Origin: Flavobacterium sp. LPB0248 | Lineage (GTDB): Bacteria > Bacteroidota > Bacteroidia > Flavobacteriales > Flavobacteriaceae | Reading direction: 5' to 3' | Length of the DNA: 64,000 nucleotides | NCBI RefSeq assembly: GCF_013388355.1 | Contig: NZ_CP058246.1 | Span: forward strand, 1,860,001 to 1,924,000 | Part shown: one piece after another, positions 40,408-49,437 of the stretch | How positions within the stretch are numbered: the first letter of the stretch is position 1 | Layout: every line of letters begins with the position of its first letter | Made by a program: the position numbers and the translations under genes | Notes under the pieces: model-generated | Seen by the model: the letters and a program-made list of their open reading frames with translations, nothing else | What the model was told of the DNA's origin: nothing | Databases searched by the model: none

Positions 40408-41742
40408 TTAATAGTGGCATTTACCACACTCTAAACCTCCCATTTGCGCTGCAGTTAATTTCTCTACACCGTATTTTTTAGAAAGTTCAGCATGAATTTT
40501 ATCATAGTAAGCGTTACCTTCCATCTTAACATCAGTTTTTCTATGGCAATCAACACACCATCCCATTGTTAATTTAGAATATTGCTTCATGATTTCAAAT
40601 TCTTGCACTGGTCCGTGACAAGTTTGACATTCAATACCTGCAACAGAAACGTGTTGTGAGTGGTTGAAGTAAACAAAGTCAGGTAAGTTGTGAATACGAA
40701 CCCATTTTACAGGCTGTGTTTTTCCAGTATAAGCTTGTTTTGTCTTATCCCATCCAACAGCATCATATAATTTTTGAATCTGAGCATCGTAGAAAGCTTT
40801 GCTATACTCTGGAGTAGCAGTTGATTCTGCAACCTCTGAAATGTTTTTATGACAGTTCATACAAACATTTAATGAAGGAATACCAGCTGTTTTACTTACA
40901 CGAGCAGCAGAGTGGCAATACTTACAATTGATTTCATTATCACCAGCGTGAATTTTGTGAGAGTAGTGAATTGGCTGAATTGGCTCATAATTCTGATCCA
41001 CGCCTACTTGCATTAAGTAGCCATAAACGAAATAACCACTAGCCAAAAGCAAAAAAATTGAAGTCACTAAAACCAAGAATTGATTTTTAGCAAAAGCTTT
41101 CCAAATTGGAAGTCTAGCTTCTTTTGGAGCAACCTCAATACCATTTTTATTTGCAACTTTAGTTAAAACCTTGTTTACCATAAACAACATCACAACTAAA
41201 ATAGCCATTACAAGAGCAAGAGCTCCTAAAATAATGTTATTTGAAATAGCACCATCCTGAACATTTGTACCAGGAGGAGTTGCAGCACCTCCCGCAGCCG
41301 CAGCTGGTTCAGCCTTAGGCTCAGAAGTGTAAGCTATAATGTTATCAATATCTCCTTCAGACAATTGAGGAAACGAAGTCATAACAGCTTTGTTATTTTC
41401 CTCAAAAAGTTTAACAGCAACAGCATCACCTGACTTAATCATGTCAGAACTGTTATGCACCCACTTGTAAATCCAAGCCATATCATGCTTAGCAGCAACT
41501 CCCCTTAAAGCAGGACCAGTTGATTTAGCATCTAATTTGTGACATGCAGCGCAATTTGCATTAAAAAGTTCCTTCCCTTTTACTGGATCACCGCCTCCTG
41601 CAGCTGGAGCAGCCGCAGCAGCCTCAGGCGCCGCCGGAGCAGCAGCATCTTGAGCAAATGAAGTTAGGGAGAAAATTAACGTTAGCGATAAGCCAAACAG
41701 CAATTTTCTTGAGATCGAATTATGGTTACCCACCTTTTTCAT
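40408..41742 (-). CDS. actA: Alternative complex III subunit ActA: pentaheme cytochrome c with N-terminal monoheme domain
   Basis: I place the start at the ATG at 41742 (444 residues). It gives a proper signal peptide (SRKLLFGLSLTLIFSLTSFAQ), and a longer open frame reaching 41859 would run through the predicted promoter. After an Ala/Pro-rich linker comes a cytochrome c domain with CAACH (GKELFNANCAACHKLDAKSTGP) and its Met ligand region (AVMTSFPQLSEGDIDNIIAY). A second Ala-rich linker and two membrane helices follow. The C-terminal part has five CxxCH motifs (CKYCH, CMNCH, CQTCH, CVDCH, CGKCH), the pentaheme cytochrome of ActA. Six hemes in total form the exit wire from the complex toward cytochrome c or CuA. 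It is the first gene of the eight-gene operon. Confidence 0.94.
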   Translation of the reverse strand: MKKVGNHNSISRKLLFGLSLTLIFSLTSFAQDAAAPAAPEAAAAAPAAGGGDPVKGKELFNANCAACHKLDAKSTGPALRGVAAKHDMAWIYKWVHNSSDMIKSGDAVAVKLFEENNKAVMTSFPQLSEGDIDNIIAYTSEPKAEPAAAAGGAATPPGTNVQDGAISNNIILGALALVMAILVVMLFMVNKVLTKVANKNGIEVAPKEARLPIWKAFAKNQFLVLVTSIFLLLASGYFVYGYLMQVGVDQNYEPIQPIHYSHKIHAGDNEINCKYCHSAARVSKTAGIPSLNVCMNCHKNISEVAESTATPEYSKAFYDAQIQKLYDAVGWDKTKQAYTGKTQPVKWVRIHNLPDFVYFNHSQHVSVAGIECQTCHGPVQEFEIMKQYSKLTMGWCVDCHRKTDVKMEGNAYYDKIHAELSKKYGVEKLTAAQMGGLECGKCHY

Positions 41743-41830
41743 ATAGTATAAATAATTGTCTACTAATTTTTGGTATGATTTTTTCTGTATTAAATCCAGT
41801 AAAAACGTATACCCTCTTTTAAAACTTGCA

Positions 41831-41860
41831 CAAAAATACGACTTATGAACTATTCTCAAA
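41831..41860 (-). promoter_or_regulatory. Promoter of the act-cox operon
   Basis: The minus strand reads TTTG (41860-41857), 18 bases, then TATTTTTG (41838-41831), a good Bacteroidota promoter. The transcript should start near 41825, giving a leader of about 80 bases to the actA ATG at 41742. This position rules against a longer ActA start. Confidence 0.65.
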
Positions 41861-41936
41861 ACCTTAAAATAGTCTTAATTATCAATTTATATCAATTCTA
41901 AATAATATTAAAATTTCACACTCAAACTTTAAATAG

Positions 41937-41944
41937 TATTTTTG
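41937..41944 (+). promoter_or_regulatory. Candidate -7 box for the SPOR-domain gene
   Basis: TATTTTTG matches TAnnTTTG, 18 bases before the ATG at 41963. No TTTG is seen at the right distance upstream. It is divergent from the act-cox promoter about 80 bp away. Confidence 0.45.
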
Positions 41945-41962
41945 CATAAAAACCATCACATT

Positions 41963-42352
41963 ATGAGAATTTTAAGTCCTTCAAAAAGCCTTTTATTAAC
42001 AATTACAACGATTGCTTTCGCGCACAATATTAATGCTCAAGACCAAAATTTAACATTGAACCAAGACCCTAAATTTGAGCAGTTACTTAACGAGAAACGC
42101 AAAATTAACACGTCAATAAATACAAACGACACTTATAGGATTCAAATATTTAGCGGTAAAAGCGACGAGGCAAAAAAAACGTTATCTGATTTTAAAAGAG
42201 AAAATTCAAATATTGACGGAACGATTATTTTCAGCACACCCAATTACAAAGTAATTGTTGGAAATTTTAAAACCAGAATTGAAGCCGAAAGAAATTTGGC
42301 AGAAATTAAAAAAAGATACAAAAGCGTTTTTCTACTTAAACCAGGAAAGTAA
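41963..42352 (+). CDS. Small secreted SPOR-domain protein
   Basis: From the ATG at 41963 the product is 130 residues with a signal peptide (KSLLLTITTIAFAHNINAQ). After about 35 polar residues, a SPOR domain fills the C-terminal half (TYRIQIFSGKSDEAKKTLSDF, YKVIVGNFKTRIEAERNLAEI). SPOR domains bind peptidoglycan lacking stem peptides, mostly at division sites. Here no other domain is attached, so it may mark or protect glycan strands or recruit a partner. The frame is open from a TTG 21 bases upstream, but that start would overlap the -7 box and spoil the signal peptide. It has its own terminator. Confidence 0.88.
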   Translation: MRILSPSKSLLLTITTIAFAHNINAQDQNLTLNQDPKFEQLLNEKRKINTSINTNDTYRIQIFSGKSDEAKKTLSDFKRENSNIDGTIIFSTPNYKVIVGNFKTRIEAERNLAEIKKRYKSVFLLKPGK

Positions 42353-42370
42353 CAAACGATCAAAACAAAT

Positions 42371-42400
42371 AAAAAAGCGAGATTCTCATCTCGCTTTTTT
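42371..42400 (+). terminator. Intrinsic terminator after the SPOR gene
   Basis: AAAAAAGCGAGA and TCTCGCTTTTTT form a 12-bp stem around a 6-base loop, 18 bases after the stop codon, ending in a U-run. It is symmetrical and could also stop minus-strand transcripts from the phosphatase gene. The next 237 bp to that gene show nothing I can name. Confidence 0.9.
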
Positions 42401-42637
42401 GTTAACTTTAAAAATCAAAAAGATCACAACCTACCAGCCTCAACACATTCATCTTGATTGCCAACTAAACACACATACCTATTTCTGTTGCTTTTTTTAG
42501 CATCTAATACACAGCAATCAAACTCTTCAACTAATACTTTTTGACTTTATTCAAAATCACATTTTTTCCTTATCAATACCGTAACAAAAAAAAGGCAATC
42601 TTTCACTTTCACAAGAAAAACGCCCACCTACTTCGTT

Positions 42638-43417
42638 TTATCTGGAACTAGAATTTAAAACTTGCTGTACTTCTACTTCAACACTATTCCAATCAGTCAA
42701 AAAATCTGAATTAGTCCACAGACAATCAACAGCTGCCTGCCCCATAACCCTGCCCATCTTTACATCACTATCCCAATGTGCATTACAAATAACGCGGCTT
42801 TCACCAAAATCATGTCCCCGTTTCAAAATCTCCTTCTCCTTTTCCGGAAAAAGCTTAACCAAAACCAAAGACCATGCCCAGCCAACAGCAGCATGACCTG
42901 AAGGAAACGAACCTACTTTATACAATATATTTTCCTGATCTGGAGTACAGGTTTTTTGGTTATTAACCATAAACGGACGCTCACGTTTATAATGATTCTT
43001 AGCAGCATAAGTAGACAATCCCGCATCTGTCATTACCCTTCGCATCATCACATAAAGCTTAGGAGTTCTTGACTCACTAATTCCTATACCTATAATTGAT
43101 TCGAATGATTTAACTGCAAAAGGAAAAGACAAATCAGCGTCTCTTGTTGCTTGCAGAAAACGCTCATTATCTTTAAACTCCAAAGCTTTTCTTGTATGCT
43201 CTAAATCCAATTCAAAAAGATCGGAGTTATGTTCTGGAGGCGGCGATAGCAAAAGAAGACTATTTGGTAGTTCTGATTCAGACAAATACCCTCCCAGTAA
43301 GGCTGGCATTATTTTCCTTAACTGCTGAACATTTGTAAAATTACTAACAACGGAATTTTCTCGTTTAAAGCGCCTGCCAAAAATTGCACTCACAATATGA
43401 TTTATCCTTATTTTCAT
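42638..43417 (-). CDS. PAP2-family (class A acid phosphatase-like) protein
   Basis: The 259-residue protein carries the three PAP2/vanadium-haloperoxidase phosphatase motifs in order: K-x6-RP (KNHYKRERP, near 142), PSGH within VGSFPSGHAAVGWAWSL (near 169) and SRxxxxxHxxxD (SRVICNAHWDSD, near 207). The catalytic His lies in the last two motifs. The block closely resembles class A non-specific acid phosphatases (PhoN/PhoC), which are periplasmic. The unusual point is the N-terminus, MKIRINHIVSAIFGRRFKREN, which lacks a clear signal peptide or membrane helix. Either the start is misread or the enzyme is exported atypically or works in the cytoplasm. It stands alone. A -7-like box (TAATTTTG, 43432-43425) lies just upstream. 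Confidence 0.88.
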   Translation of the reverse strand: MKIRINHIVSAIFGRRFKRENSVVSNFTNVQQLRKIMPALLGGYLSESELPNSLLLLSPPPEHNSDLFELDLEHTRKALEFKDNERFLQATRDADLSFPFAVKSFESIIGIGISESRTPKLYVMMRRVMTDAGLSTYAAKNHYKRERPFMVNNQKTCTPDQENILYKVGSFPSGHAAVGWAWSLVLVKLFPEKEKEILKRGHDFGESRVICNAHWDSDVKMGRVMGQAAVDCLWTNSDFLTDWNSVEVEVQQVLNSSSR

Positions 43418-43617
43418 AACAGCACAAAATTATATCCAACAAACTATTTTCTCACTTGCATTCACATTAAAAAAAAAGAAAATTACTACACAAAGAAACA
43501 AACAATCTAACAATCAAATTGTTATAAAATATTTCATTTAGGTTTCATATTATAAAATGAAACACATTTATAAAATTATTTTCTTCACACCATAAACATT
43601 AGATATCAAAACTTTTA

Positions 43618-43653
43618 AACAAAAAAAGTCCCAATTTACATTGGGACTTTTTT
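43618..43653 (-). terminator. Intrinsic terminator of rimP-nusA-infB
   Basis: AAAGTCCCAA and TTGGGACTTT form a 10-bp stem with a 6-base loop. On the minus strand it is followed by a T-run, about 20 bases after the infB stop. Confidence 0.9.
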
Positions 43654-43671
43654 AAATATATCAATTGAATC

Positions 43672-46545
43672 TTATTTCAATTTCTTTTTGATTGCTACTT
43701 CATGGTAAGACTCAATAACATCATTAATTTCGATATCATTAAATCCTTTTATCTGGATACCACAATCATAACCTTTAGTTACTTCTTTCACATCGTCTTT
43801 GAAACGTTTTAAAGCAACCAATTCACCTGTATGAACTACAACTCCATCTCTAATAACTCTAATTTTAGCAGCTCTCAAGATTTTACCATCAGTTACCATA
43901 CAGCCGGCAATTGATCCAACTTTAGAAATTTTGAAAATCTCACGAATTTCCGCTGTTCCTAAAACTTCTTCTTTCATTTCTGGCGCCAACATACCTTCCA
44001 TCGCATCTTTCAAATCATCGATAGCAGCATAAATGATAGAATAGTAACGGATGTCGATTTCTTCTTTATCAGCAAGCTGTCTAGCATTTCCTGCAGGACG
44101 AACATTAAATCCGATAATGATTGCATCTGATGCAGAAGCCAAGTTAACATCGGTTTCTGTAATTGCTCCAACACCTTTATGAATAATATTGATTTGAACT
44201 TCTTCTGTCGAAAGTTTAGAGAACGAATCTGATAATGCTTCAACAGATCCATCAACGTCTCCTTTAAGAATAACATTCAATTCTTTAAACTGACCAAGAG
44301 CAATACGACGTCCAATTTCATCAAGCGTGATATGTCTTTGAGTACGTACAGATTGTTCACGCATTAATTGAGAACGCTTAGATGCAATTTGTTTTGCTTC
44401 TTTTTCATCTTCAAAAACATTGAACTTATCACCTGCAGTTGCCGCTCCATCCAAACCTAAAACAGATACCGGAGTTGAAGGACCAGCACTTAATACCGTA
44501 TGACCTCTTTCATCATGCATTGCTTTAACTTTACCATGATGCTTACCAGCAAGCATATAATCTCCAATTTTCAAAGTACCTTGTTGTACTAAAATCGTAG
44601 ATACATATCCTTTTCCTTTATCTAAATAAGCCTCAACAACAGTTCCTTGAGCCGCTTTATTCGGATTCGCTTTTAAATCTAAAATTTCAGCTTCTAATAA
44701 AACTTTCTCTAATAATTCTTTTACTCCTGTTCCAACTTTTGCAGAAATATCATGTGACTGAATTTTTCCACCCCAATCTTCAACAAGTAAATTCATACCA
44801 GCCAAACGCTCTTTAATTTTATCAACATTCGCGTTTGGTTTATCAATTTTATTGATTGCAAATATAATTGGCACTCCCGCAGCTTGTGCGTGAGAAATCG
44901 CCTCTTTTGTTTGTGGCATGATATCATCATCAGCCGCCACTACGATAATAGCTATATCGGTAACCTGAGCTCCACGTGCACGCATTGCAGTAAACGCCTC
45001 GTGACCCGGAGTATCTAAGAATGCGATTTTTTGACCGTTATCTAAAGTAACTCCATACGCTCCAATGTGCTGTGTAATACCTCCTGACTCACCAGCGATA
45101 ACATTTTCTTTACGAATATAATCCAGTAAAGATGTTTTACCATGGTCAACGTGACCCATTACTGTCACAATTGGCGCTCTTGTTACTAAATCTTCTTCTC
45201 TATCTTCTACAACTTCTATTGCTTCTTCAATATCAACTGTAATAAACTCAACATCGTAACCAAATTCATCTGCTACAATAGTTAATGTTTCAGCATCTAG
45301 ACGCTGGTTCATGGTAACCATGATTCCAAGAGACATACAAGTTCCAATTACTTTAGTAATCGGCACATCCATCATGATTGCAATTTCACCGACAGTAACA
45401 AACTCAGTAACTTTAATTGTTTTACTTCCTTCGTCAAGCGCTCTTTGCTCATCATCAGATTTCTGACGGTGCGTCTCTCTTTTATCTCTTCTATATTTTG
45501 CCGCTTTAGATTTTCCTCCTTTACCTTGAAGTTTTTCAAGAGTTTCTCTAATTTGGTTTTTTACCTCTTCTTCTGTAGGCTCAACTTTAGCCACAATTGC
45601 AGGACGGTTTCCTTTTACAAAACCTGGTCTTTGGCTTCTATTAGCATTAAAACCTCCACCATTGTTATTTTGACCCGGCTTATTTTGATTTGGAGTACCA
45701 GGCGCATTACCTGTAGCAGGCTTTGGCGCACCAGGTGTACCCGGTTTTGGACCAATTCTTTTACGCTTATTTTTATTTGCGTTGTTATTATTACCAACTC
45801 CAGGAGTTCCGGGTTTATTCTGAGCCGCTTTAGGATCCTCTTTCTTTTTCTTAGGCTTATTAAATTGAGACAAATCAATTGTCTGCCCCGTAAGAGTTGT
45901 TCCTGTAAGCTTTTGATATTGAGTTGTAATAGTCTCCTCTGAAGTTGTTGGATCAGTAGACACAATTGGCTCCTGTGCAACTTTAGATTCTGCTTTAACT
46001 TCTTTTTTCTCAGTAATAATAGGTTCTTCTTTTTTTGTTTCAGAAACAGGAGTTGAAACAACTGGTTCAGATTTCACTGTTTCATTTTGAACAGGTTTTT
46101 CTGGCCGCACAGGCGCAGCAACAACTTTTGGCTCTTCAACCTTAGTTGTTTCCTCAGAAGGAGTAATCGCAGGTTTTTTTGGATTCAAGTCAATTTTACC
46201 AACTTGTACAGGGCCAGAAACAACTGCTCTTGCTTTAATTATTTCTTGCTGTTTTTGACGCTCTTCTTCTTGTCTGCGTTTGTCTTCAATTTCTTTCTCA
46301 CGTTCTACACGCAATGCTTCTTTTTCCTTTCTTTTTTCTTCTCCAACCTCTTTAGAAGCCTCCTTGTTCCCCTTATCGCCCGCAAATTGGCTTTGAAGGA
46401 TATTAAATTCACTGTCAGAAATTTTTGCATTTGGATTTGCATCAATAGCAATTCCCTTATCTTTTAGATAATCTACAGCTCTTTCTAACGAAATATTTAA
46501 TTCCCTTAAAACCTTGTTTATTCTTATTACTCTCTCTTCAGACAT
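43672..46545 (-). CDS. infB: Translation initiation factor IF-2
   Basis: IF-2 is the GTPase that brings initiator fMet-tRNA to the 30S subunit and promotes 50S joining. The 957-residue protein has an N-terminal IF2N-type domain ([24 protein letters not shown]), a charged, low-complexity linker rich in Lys/Glu and then Asn/Gly/Pro (about 60-330), a second IF2N-like domain ([22 protein letters not shown]), the G domain with P-loop [16 protein letters not shown] (about 463), DTPGHEAF and NKIDKP, and the C-terminal domains ending in the tRNA-binding IF2-C2 module. It is encoded 58 bases after nusA, the usual bacterial arrangement. Confidence 0.98.
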   Translation of the reverse strand: MSEERVIRINKVLRELNISLERAVDYLKDKGIAIDANPNAKISDSEFNILQSQFAGDKGNKEASKEVGEEKRKEKEALRVEREKEIEDKRRQEEERQKQQEIIKARAVVSGPVQVGKIDLNPKKPAITPSEETTKVEEPKVVAAPVRPEKPVQNETVKSEPVVSTPVSETKKEEPIITEKKEVKAESKVAQEPIVSTDPTTSEETITTQYQKLTGTTLTGQTIDLSQFNKPKKKKEDPKAAQNKPGTPGVGNNNNANKNKRKRIGPKPGTPGAPKPATGNAPGTPNQNKPGQNNNGGGFNANRSQRPGFVKGNRPAIVAKVEPTEEEVKNQIRETLEKLQGKGGKSKAAKYRRDKRETHRQKSDDEQRALDEGSKTIKVTEFVTVGEIAIMMDVPITKVIGTCMSLGIMVTMNQRLDAETLTIVADEFGYDVEFITVDIEEAIEVVEDREEDLVTRAPIVTVMGHVDHGKTSLLDYIRKENVIAGESGGITQHIGAYGVTLDNGQKIAFLDTPGHEAFTAMRARGAQVTDIAIIVVAADDDIMPQTKEAISHAQAAGVPIIFAINKIDKPNANVDKIKERLAGMNLLVEDWGGKIQSHDISAKVGTGVKELLEKVLLEAEILDLKANPNKAAQGTVVEAYLDKGKGYVSTILVQQGTLKIGDYMLAGKHHGKVKAMHDERGHTVLSAGPSTPVSVLGLDGAATAGDKFNVFEDEKEAKQIASKRSQLMREQSVRTQRHITLDEIGRRIALGQFKELNVILKGDVDGSVEALSDSFSKLSTEEVQINIIHKGVGAITETDVNLASASDAIIIGFNVRPAGNARQLADKEEIDIRYYSIIYAAIDDLKDAMEGMLAPEMKEEVLGTAEIREIFKISKVGSIAGCMVTDGKILRAAKIRVIRDGVVVHTGELVALKRFKDDVKEVTKGYDCGIQIKGFNDIEINDVIESYHEVAIKKKLK

Positions 46546-46603
46546 ATAACCTTTTTATTATTACCTTTTTCGTTGTGTTGTTAGAGCAGATGTAAGCTAT
46601 TGC

Positions 46604-47857
46604 TTAATTATCAAACTCTTCTTTTAGTATCTTCATAACATCTAGAATAGTTTCCTCTTCTAAGTCTGTTCTTCTTACTAAATCTTCTACGTCGTGTTTC
46701 AAGATACTTTTTGCTGTATCCAAACCGATTTTTGCAAACTCTTCAATTACCCACTCTTCGATCTCATCTGAGAACTCTGTTAATTCAACATCGTCTTCAT
46801 CTGCAACAGTACCGGCAACATCACCTTCACGAATAACATCTAGCTCGTAACCTGTCAATTGACCTGCTAATTTGATATTGTGACCACCTCTACCAATTGC
46901 TTTAGAAACCTCTTCTAATTTCAAGAACACTTCAGCTCTTTTGTTATCTTCATCAATTTTGATAGAAGAAACTTTTGCAGGACTCAAAGCTCTTGTTATA
47001 AATAATTGAATATTGTTTGTATAATTGATTACATCAATATTTTCATTTCCTAATTCGCGAACAATTCCATGAATACGAGAACCTTTCATTCCCACACAAG
47101 CTCCAACTGGATCAATTCTATCATCATAAGAATCAACAGCTACTTTTGCTTTTTCACCCGGAATACGAACTACGTTTTTCACAGTAATTAATCCGTCAAA
47201 AACTTCTGGAATTTCTTGCTCAAATAATTTTTCCAAGAACTTTTCTGAAGTTCTAGACATAATAATTTGAGGTTTATTCCCTTTTAATTCAACGCTTTCA
47301 ATGATTCCACGAACATTATCTCCTTTACGGAAAAAGTCAGATGGAATTTGTTTTTCTTTTGGAAGTACAATTTCATTTCCTTCATCATCAACCAAAATAA
47401 CTACTCTTGGACGTACGTGATGTACTTCTGCTGTATAAATATCCCCGATAATATCTTTAAACTGTTTGTATAAATTTGTATTATCGTGTTCGTGAATTTT
47501 AGATATAAGATTCTGACGAAGCGCTAAGATAGCTCTTCTTCCTAAATCAATCAACTTTACTTCTTCAGAAACCTCTTCACCAATTTCAAAATCCGCTTCA
47601 ATCTTTCTTGCTTCAGTCAATGTAATTTCCTCATTTTCAAAATCAAGATCCTCATCGGCAACAATTACTCTTCTTCTCCAAATTTCCATATCTCCTTTAT
47701 CAGGATTAATAATGATATCGAAATTTTCATCTGAACCGTATTTTTTCTTTAATGCATTTCTAAATACGTCCTCTAAAATTGCCATAAGCGTTACACGATC
47801 AATAAGTTTATTATCTTTAAACTCTGAGAATGAATCGATTAATGCTAAATTTTCCAT
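46604..47857 (-). CDS. nusA: Transcription termination/antitermination factor NusA
   Basis: NusA binds RNA polymerase and modulates pausing, intrinsic termination and antitermination. The 417-residue protein has the N-terminal polymerase-binding domain (LIDSFSEFKDNKLIDRVTLMAILEDVFRNALKKKYG), an S1 domain (GDIYTAEVHHVRPRVVILVDDEGNEIVLPKEKQ) and two KH domains (VGACVGMKGSRIHGIVRELG with INYTNN; VSKAIGRGGHNIKLAGQL). It ends in one short acidic helical segment (FSDEIEEWVIEEFAKIGL) instead of the long double repeat of E. coli NusA. It lies 19 bases after rimP. Because NusA acts on hairpins and pauses, the terminator-like hairpin in the operon leader is a natural autoregulation target. Confidence 0.97.
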   Translation of the reverse strand: MENLALIDSFSEFKDNKLIDRVTLMAILEDVFRNALKKKYGSDENFDIIINPDKGDMEIWRRRVIVADEDLDFENEEITLTEARKIEADFEIGEEVSEEVKLIDLGRRAILALRQNLISKIHEHDNTNLYKQFKDIIGDIYTAEVHHVRPRVVILVDDEGNEIVLPKEKQIPSDFFRKGDNVRGIIESVELKGNKPQIIMSRTSEKFLEKLFEQEIPEVFDGLITVKNVVRIPGEKAKVAVDSYDDRIDPVGACVGMKGSRIHGIVRELGNENIDVINYTNNIQLFITRALSPAKVSSIKIDEDNKRAEVFLKLEEVSKAIGRGGHNIKLAGQLTGYELDVIREGDVAGTVADEDDVELTEFSDEIEEWVIEEFAKIGLDTAKSILKHDVEDLVRRTDLEEETILDVMKILKEEFDN

Positions 47858-47876
47858 GCGAATTTTTTAATTAAAA

Positions 47877-48341
47877 TTAAAATGTTACCGTAACAACTGC
47901 CTCTTTAATTTCTGTATAAGGTATTTGTTGCTCTTTTTGAACTGTTTCTTTTCCTTTTCCTACTTTTTTCGGTTCTCTTGCTTTCCAAGACAAAATTATA
48001 AAAACATCATTAGCTTCTACTAATTCTGCTTCAATTTTTTCTGTATTTGTGGTAACAATCAACGTTCTACCAACATTTTTTTTGTATTGTCTTATCATTT
48101 TCAAAGGAGTTCCTACTCCAACCGATGCTACTTCAAGCGAAAAATCCTGTTCTTCACGATCCAGATTATTCTCGATTGCACGACTAATGTCAATACAATC
48201 TTGTAGCGCCACTCCATTATCTCCGTCTAAACCAACACTAATTTTAAAAGAATCCGAAACTGCCAAATCAACCAAAAAGACTGATGGTTTTTCCAGAAGA
48301 GCTTCTGTAATTAATCCGTTTACTTTTTCTTTAAATGTCAT
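47877..48341 (-). CDS. rimP: Ribosome maturation factor RimP
   Basis: RimP assists late maturation of the 30S subunit. From the ATG at 48341 the product is 154 residues ([19 protein letters not shown]...). The N-terminal domain ends with [23 protein letters not shown], and a C-terminal SH3-like domain follows ([20 protein letters not shown]). An in-frame ATG at 48377 would add 12 residues, but they are encoded by the leader hairpin and look unlike any RimP N-terminus, so I reject it. It is first in the rimP-nusA-infB operon. Confidence 0.95.
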   Translation of the reverse strand: MTFKEKVNGLITEALLEKPSVFLVDLAVSDSFKISVGLDGDNGVALQDCIDISRAIENNLDREEQDFSLEVASVGVGTPLKMIRQYKKNVGRTLIVTTNTEKIEAELVEANDVFIILSWKAREPKKVGKGKETVQKEQQIPYTEIKEAVVTVTF

Positions 48342-48375
48342 AATTTTATAAAAAGAGGGGACACTTAGTCCCCTC
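48342..48375 (-). promoter_or_regulatory. Terminator-like hairpin in the rimP-nusA-infB leader
   Basis: On the minus strand GAGGGGAC, a 5-base loop and GTCCCCTC form a perfect 8-bp GC-rich stem (48375-48355), immediately followed by five T residues and then the rimP ATG after about 8 more bases. Stem plus U-run before the first gene is an attenuator layout. It sits about 22 bases downstream of the expected transcription start. No plus-strand gene ends here that would need a terminator. Confidence 0.65.
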
Positions 48376-48403
48376 ATTATTTAGATTTTAATAAATAACA
48401 GTG

Positions 48404-48432
48404 CAAATATAGTGTTTTTTTTATAAATCAAA
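48404..48432 (-). promoter_or_regulatory. Promoter of rimP-nusA-infB
   Basis: The minus strand reads TTTG (48432-48429), 17 bases, then TATATTTG (48411-48404), a full Bacteroidota promoter about 63 bases before the rimP ATG. The predicted mRNA start near 48397 places the hairpin at the very 5' end of the leader. Confidence 0.65.
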
Positions 48433-48515
48433 TAAATTGATTGCTCTAAAATAATTCCATATCTTTATAAGAGTATTAAAAACACAGAATTATTCCTATT
48501 TTAACCCTCAAAATC

Positions 48516-49340
48516 ATGAAACGAATTTTAGTACCTACCGACTTCTCCGAACACGCAGAAGACGCTTTACGAGTTGCCTCTCAAATCGCAAAAAAGAACA
48601 ATTCCGAAATCATTCTCCTTCACATGCTTGAATTGCCACAGCAATCAAACGATGCGATAGTAGGTGGAACAAGCATTCCCGAAACGATGCTTTTTATGAA
48701 GAAAGCAAACGAAACTCTCGATGAAGTTGCCTCTAGAGAATACCTAAAAGGAATCCCTGTAATCGAGATTGTAAAAATGGACAAACCGATACATGGAATC
48801 ACACAAATAAGCAAAGATTATGATATTGATCTAATTATCATGGGATCTCATGGCTCTTCTGGAGTCGAAGAATTATTAATAGGTTCTAATACCGAAAAAG
48901 TAGTAAGAAATTCCGAAATTCCTGTTTTAGTCATCAAAAAAAATATTCCAAATTTTAACGCTTCTAATATTGTTTTTGCCTCCGATTTTTCTGAAGAAGC
49001 CAAAAAACCATTTGAAAAACTTTTAAATTTTACCAAGCTATTTGATTCAAAATTACACTTAGTTACCATTTGCACACCCAACAGCTTCAAGCCAACTCAT
49101 GTAAGCGAAAAAGCAATGAGTGATTTTGTTACCGAATTTAACATTACCAATTATACCACTCAAATTTACAACGACACCAATATTGAAAAAGGAATTATTA
49201 ATTTCTCCAATAGAATAAATGCCGATGTTATCGGAATGTGCACGCATGGCAGAACTGGTTTTGCACATTTCTTCAATGGAAGCATAAGCGAAGGATTGGT
49301 TAATCATGCCGTAAGACCTATTATTACTTTTAAAATTTAA
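48516..49340 (+). CDS. Universal stress protein, two tandem Usp domains
   Basis: The 274-residue cytoplasmic protein contains two UspA folds. The first (1-145) starts RILVPTDFSEHAEDALRVASQIA and ends with the ATP-binding signature GSHGSSGVEELLIGSNTEKVVRNSEIPVLVI. The second (about 150-274) starts NIVFASDFSEEAKKPFEKLL and ends CTHGRTGFAHFFNGSISEGL. The G-x2-G-x9-G-S/T pattern is largely kept in both, so ATP binding is likely. Tandem Usp proteins respond to starvation, hypoxia or redox stress in many bacteria; a specific role cannot be read here. It is transcribed divergently from rimP, and a weak -7-like TATCTTTA lies upstream. Confidence 0.93.
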   Translation: MKRILVPTDFSEHAEDALRVASQIAKKNNSEIILLHMLELPQQSNDAIVGGTSIPETMLFMKKANETLDEVASREYLKGIPVIEIVKMDKPIHGITQISKDYDIDLIIMGSHGSSGVEELLIGSNTEKVVRNSEIPVLVIKKNIPNFNASNIVFASDFSEEAKKPFEKLLNFTKLFDSKLHLVTICTPNSFKPTHVSEKAMSDFVTEFNITNYTTQIYNDTNIEKGIINFSNRINADVIGMCTHGRTGFAHFFNGSISEGLVNHAVRPIITFKI

Positions 49341-49362
49341 AAACATACAGCATTATAAATAT

Positions 49363-49393
49363 AAAAGCTTCTCAATTGAGAAGCTTTTTTTTT
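49363..49393. terminator. Bidirectional terminator between the Usp gene and the GG-leader peptide gene
   Basis: The 26-base palindrome at 49363-49388 (core AAGCTTCTCAATTGAGAAGC) has a run of T on the plus strand after it and A before it, so it can stop transcripts from both convergent genes. Confidence 0.85.
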
Positions 49394-49437
49394 ACAACAA
49401 CCAGGCTCAAAAAATCAGACCTTCTTTTTTTGACACT

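Noticed and set aside
43511..43563. GTTTCAT-ATGAAAC inverted repeat and other small dyads upstream of infB terminator
   Set aside because: They are short, AT-rich and expected by chance in this composition; no gene start or end needs them.
45445..46467. Long open frames opposite and out of frame with the infB linker
   Set aside because: The low-complexity Lys/Glu-rich linker of IF-2 keeps other frames open; products are Phe/Arg/Leu-rich nonsense.
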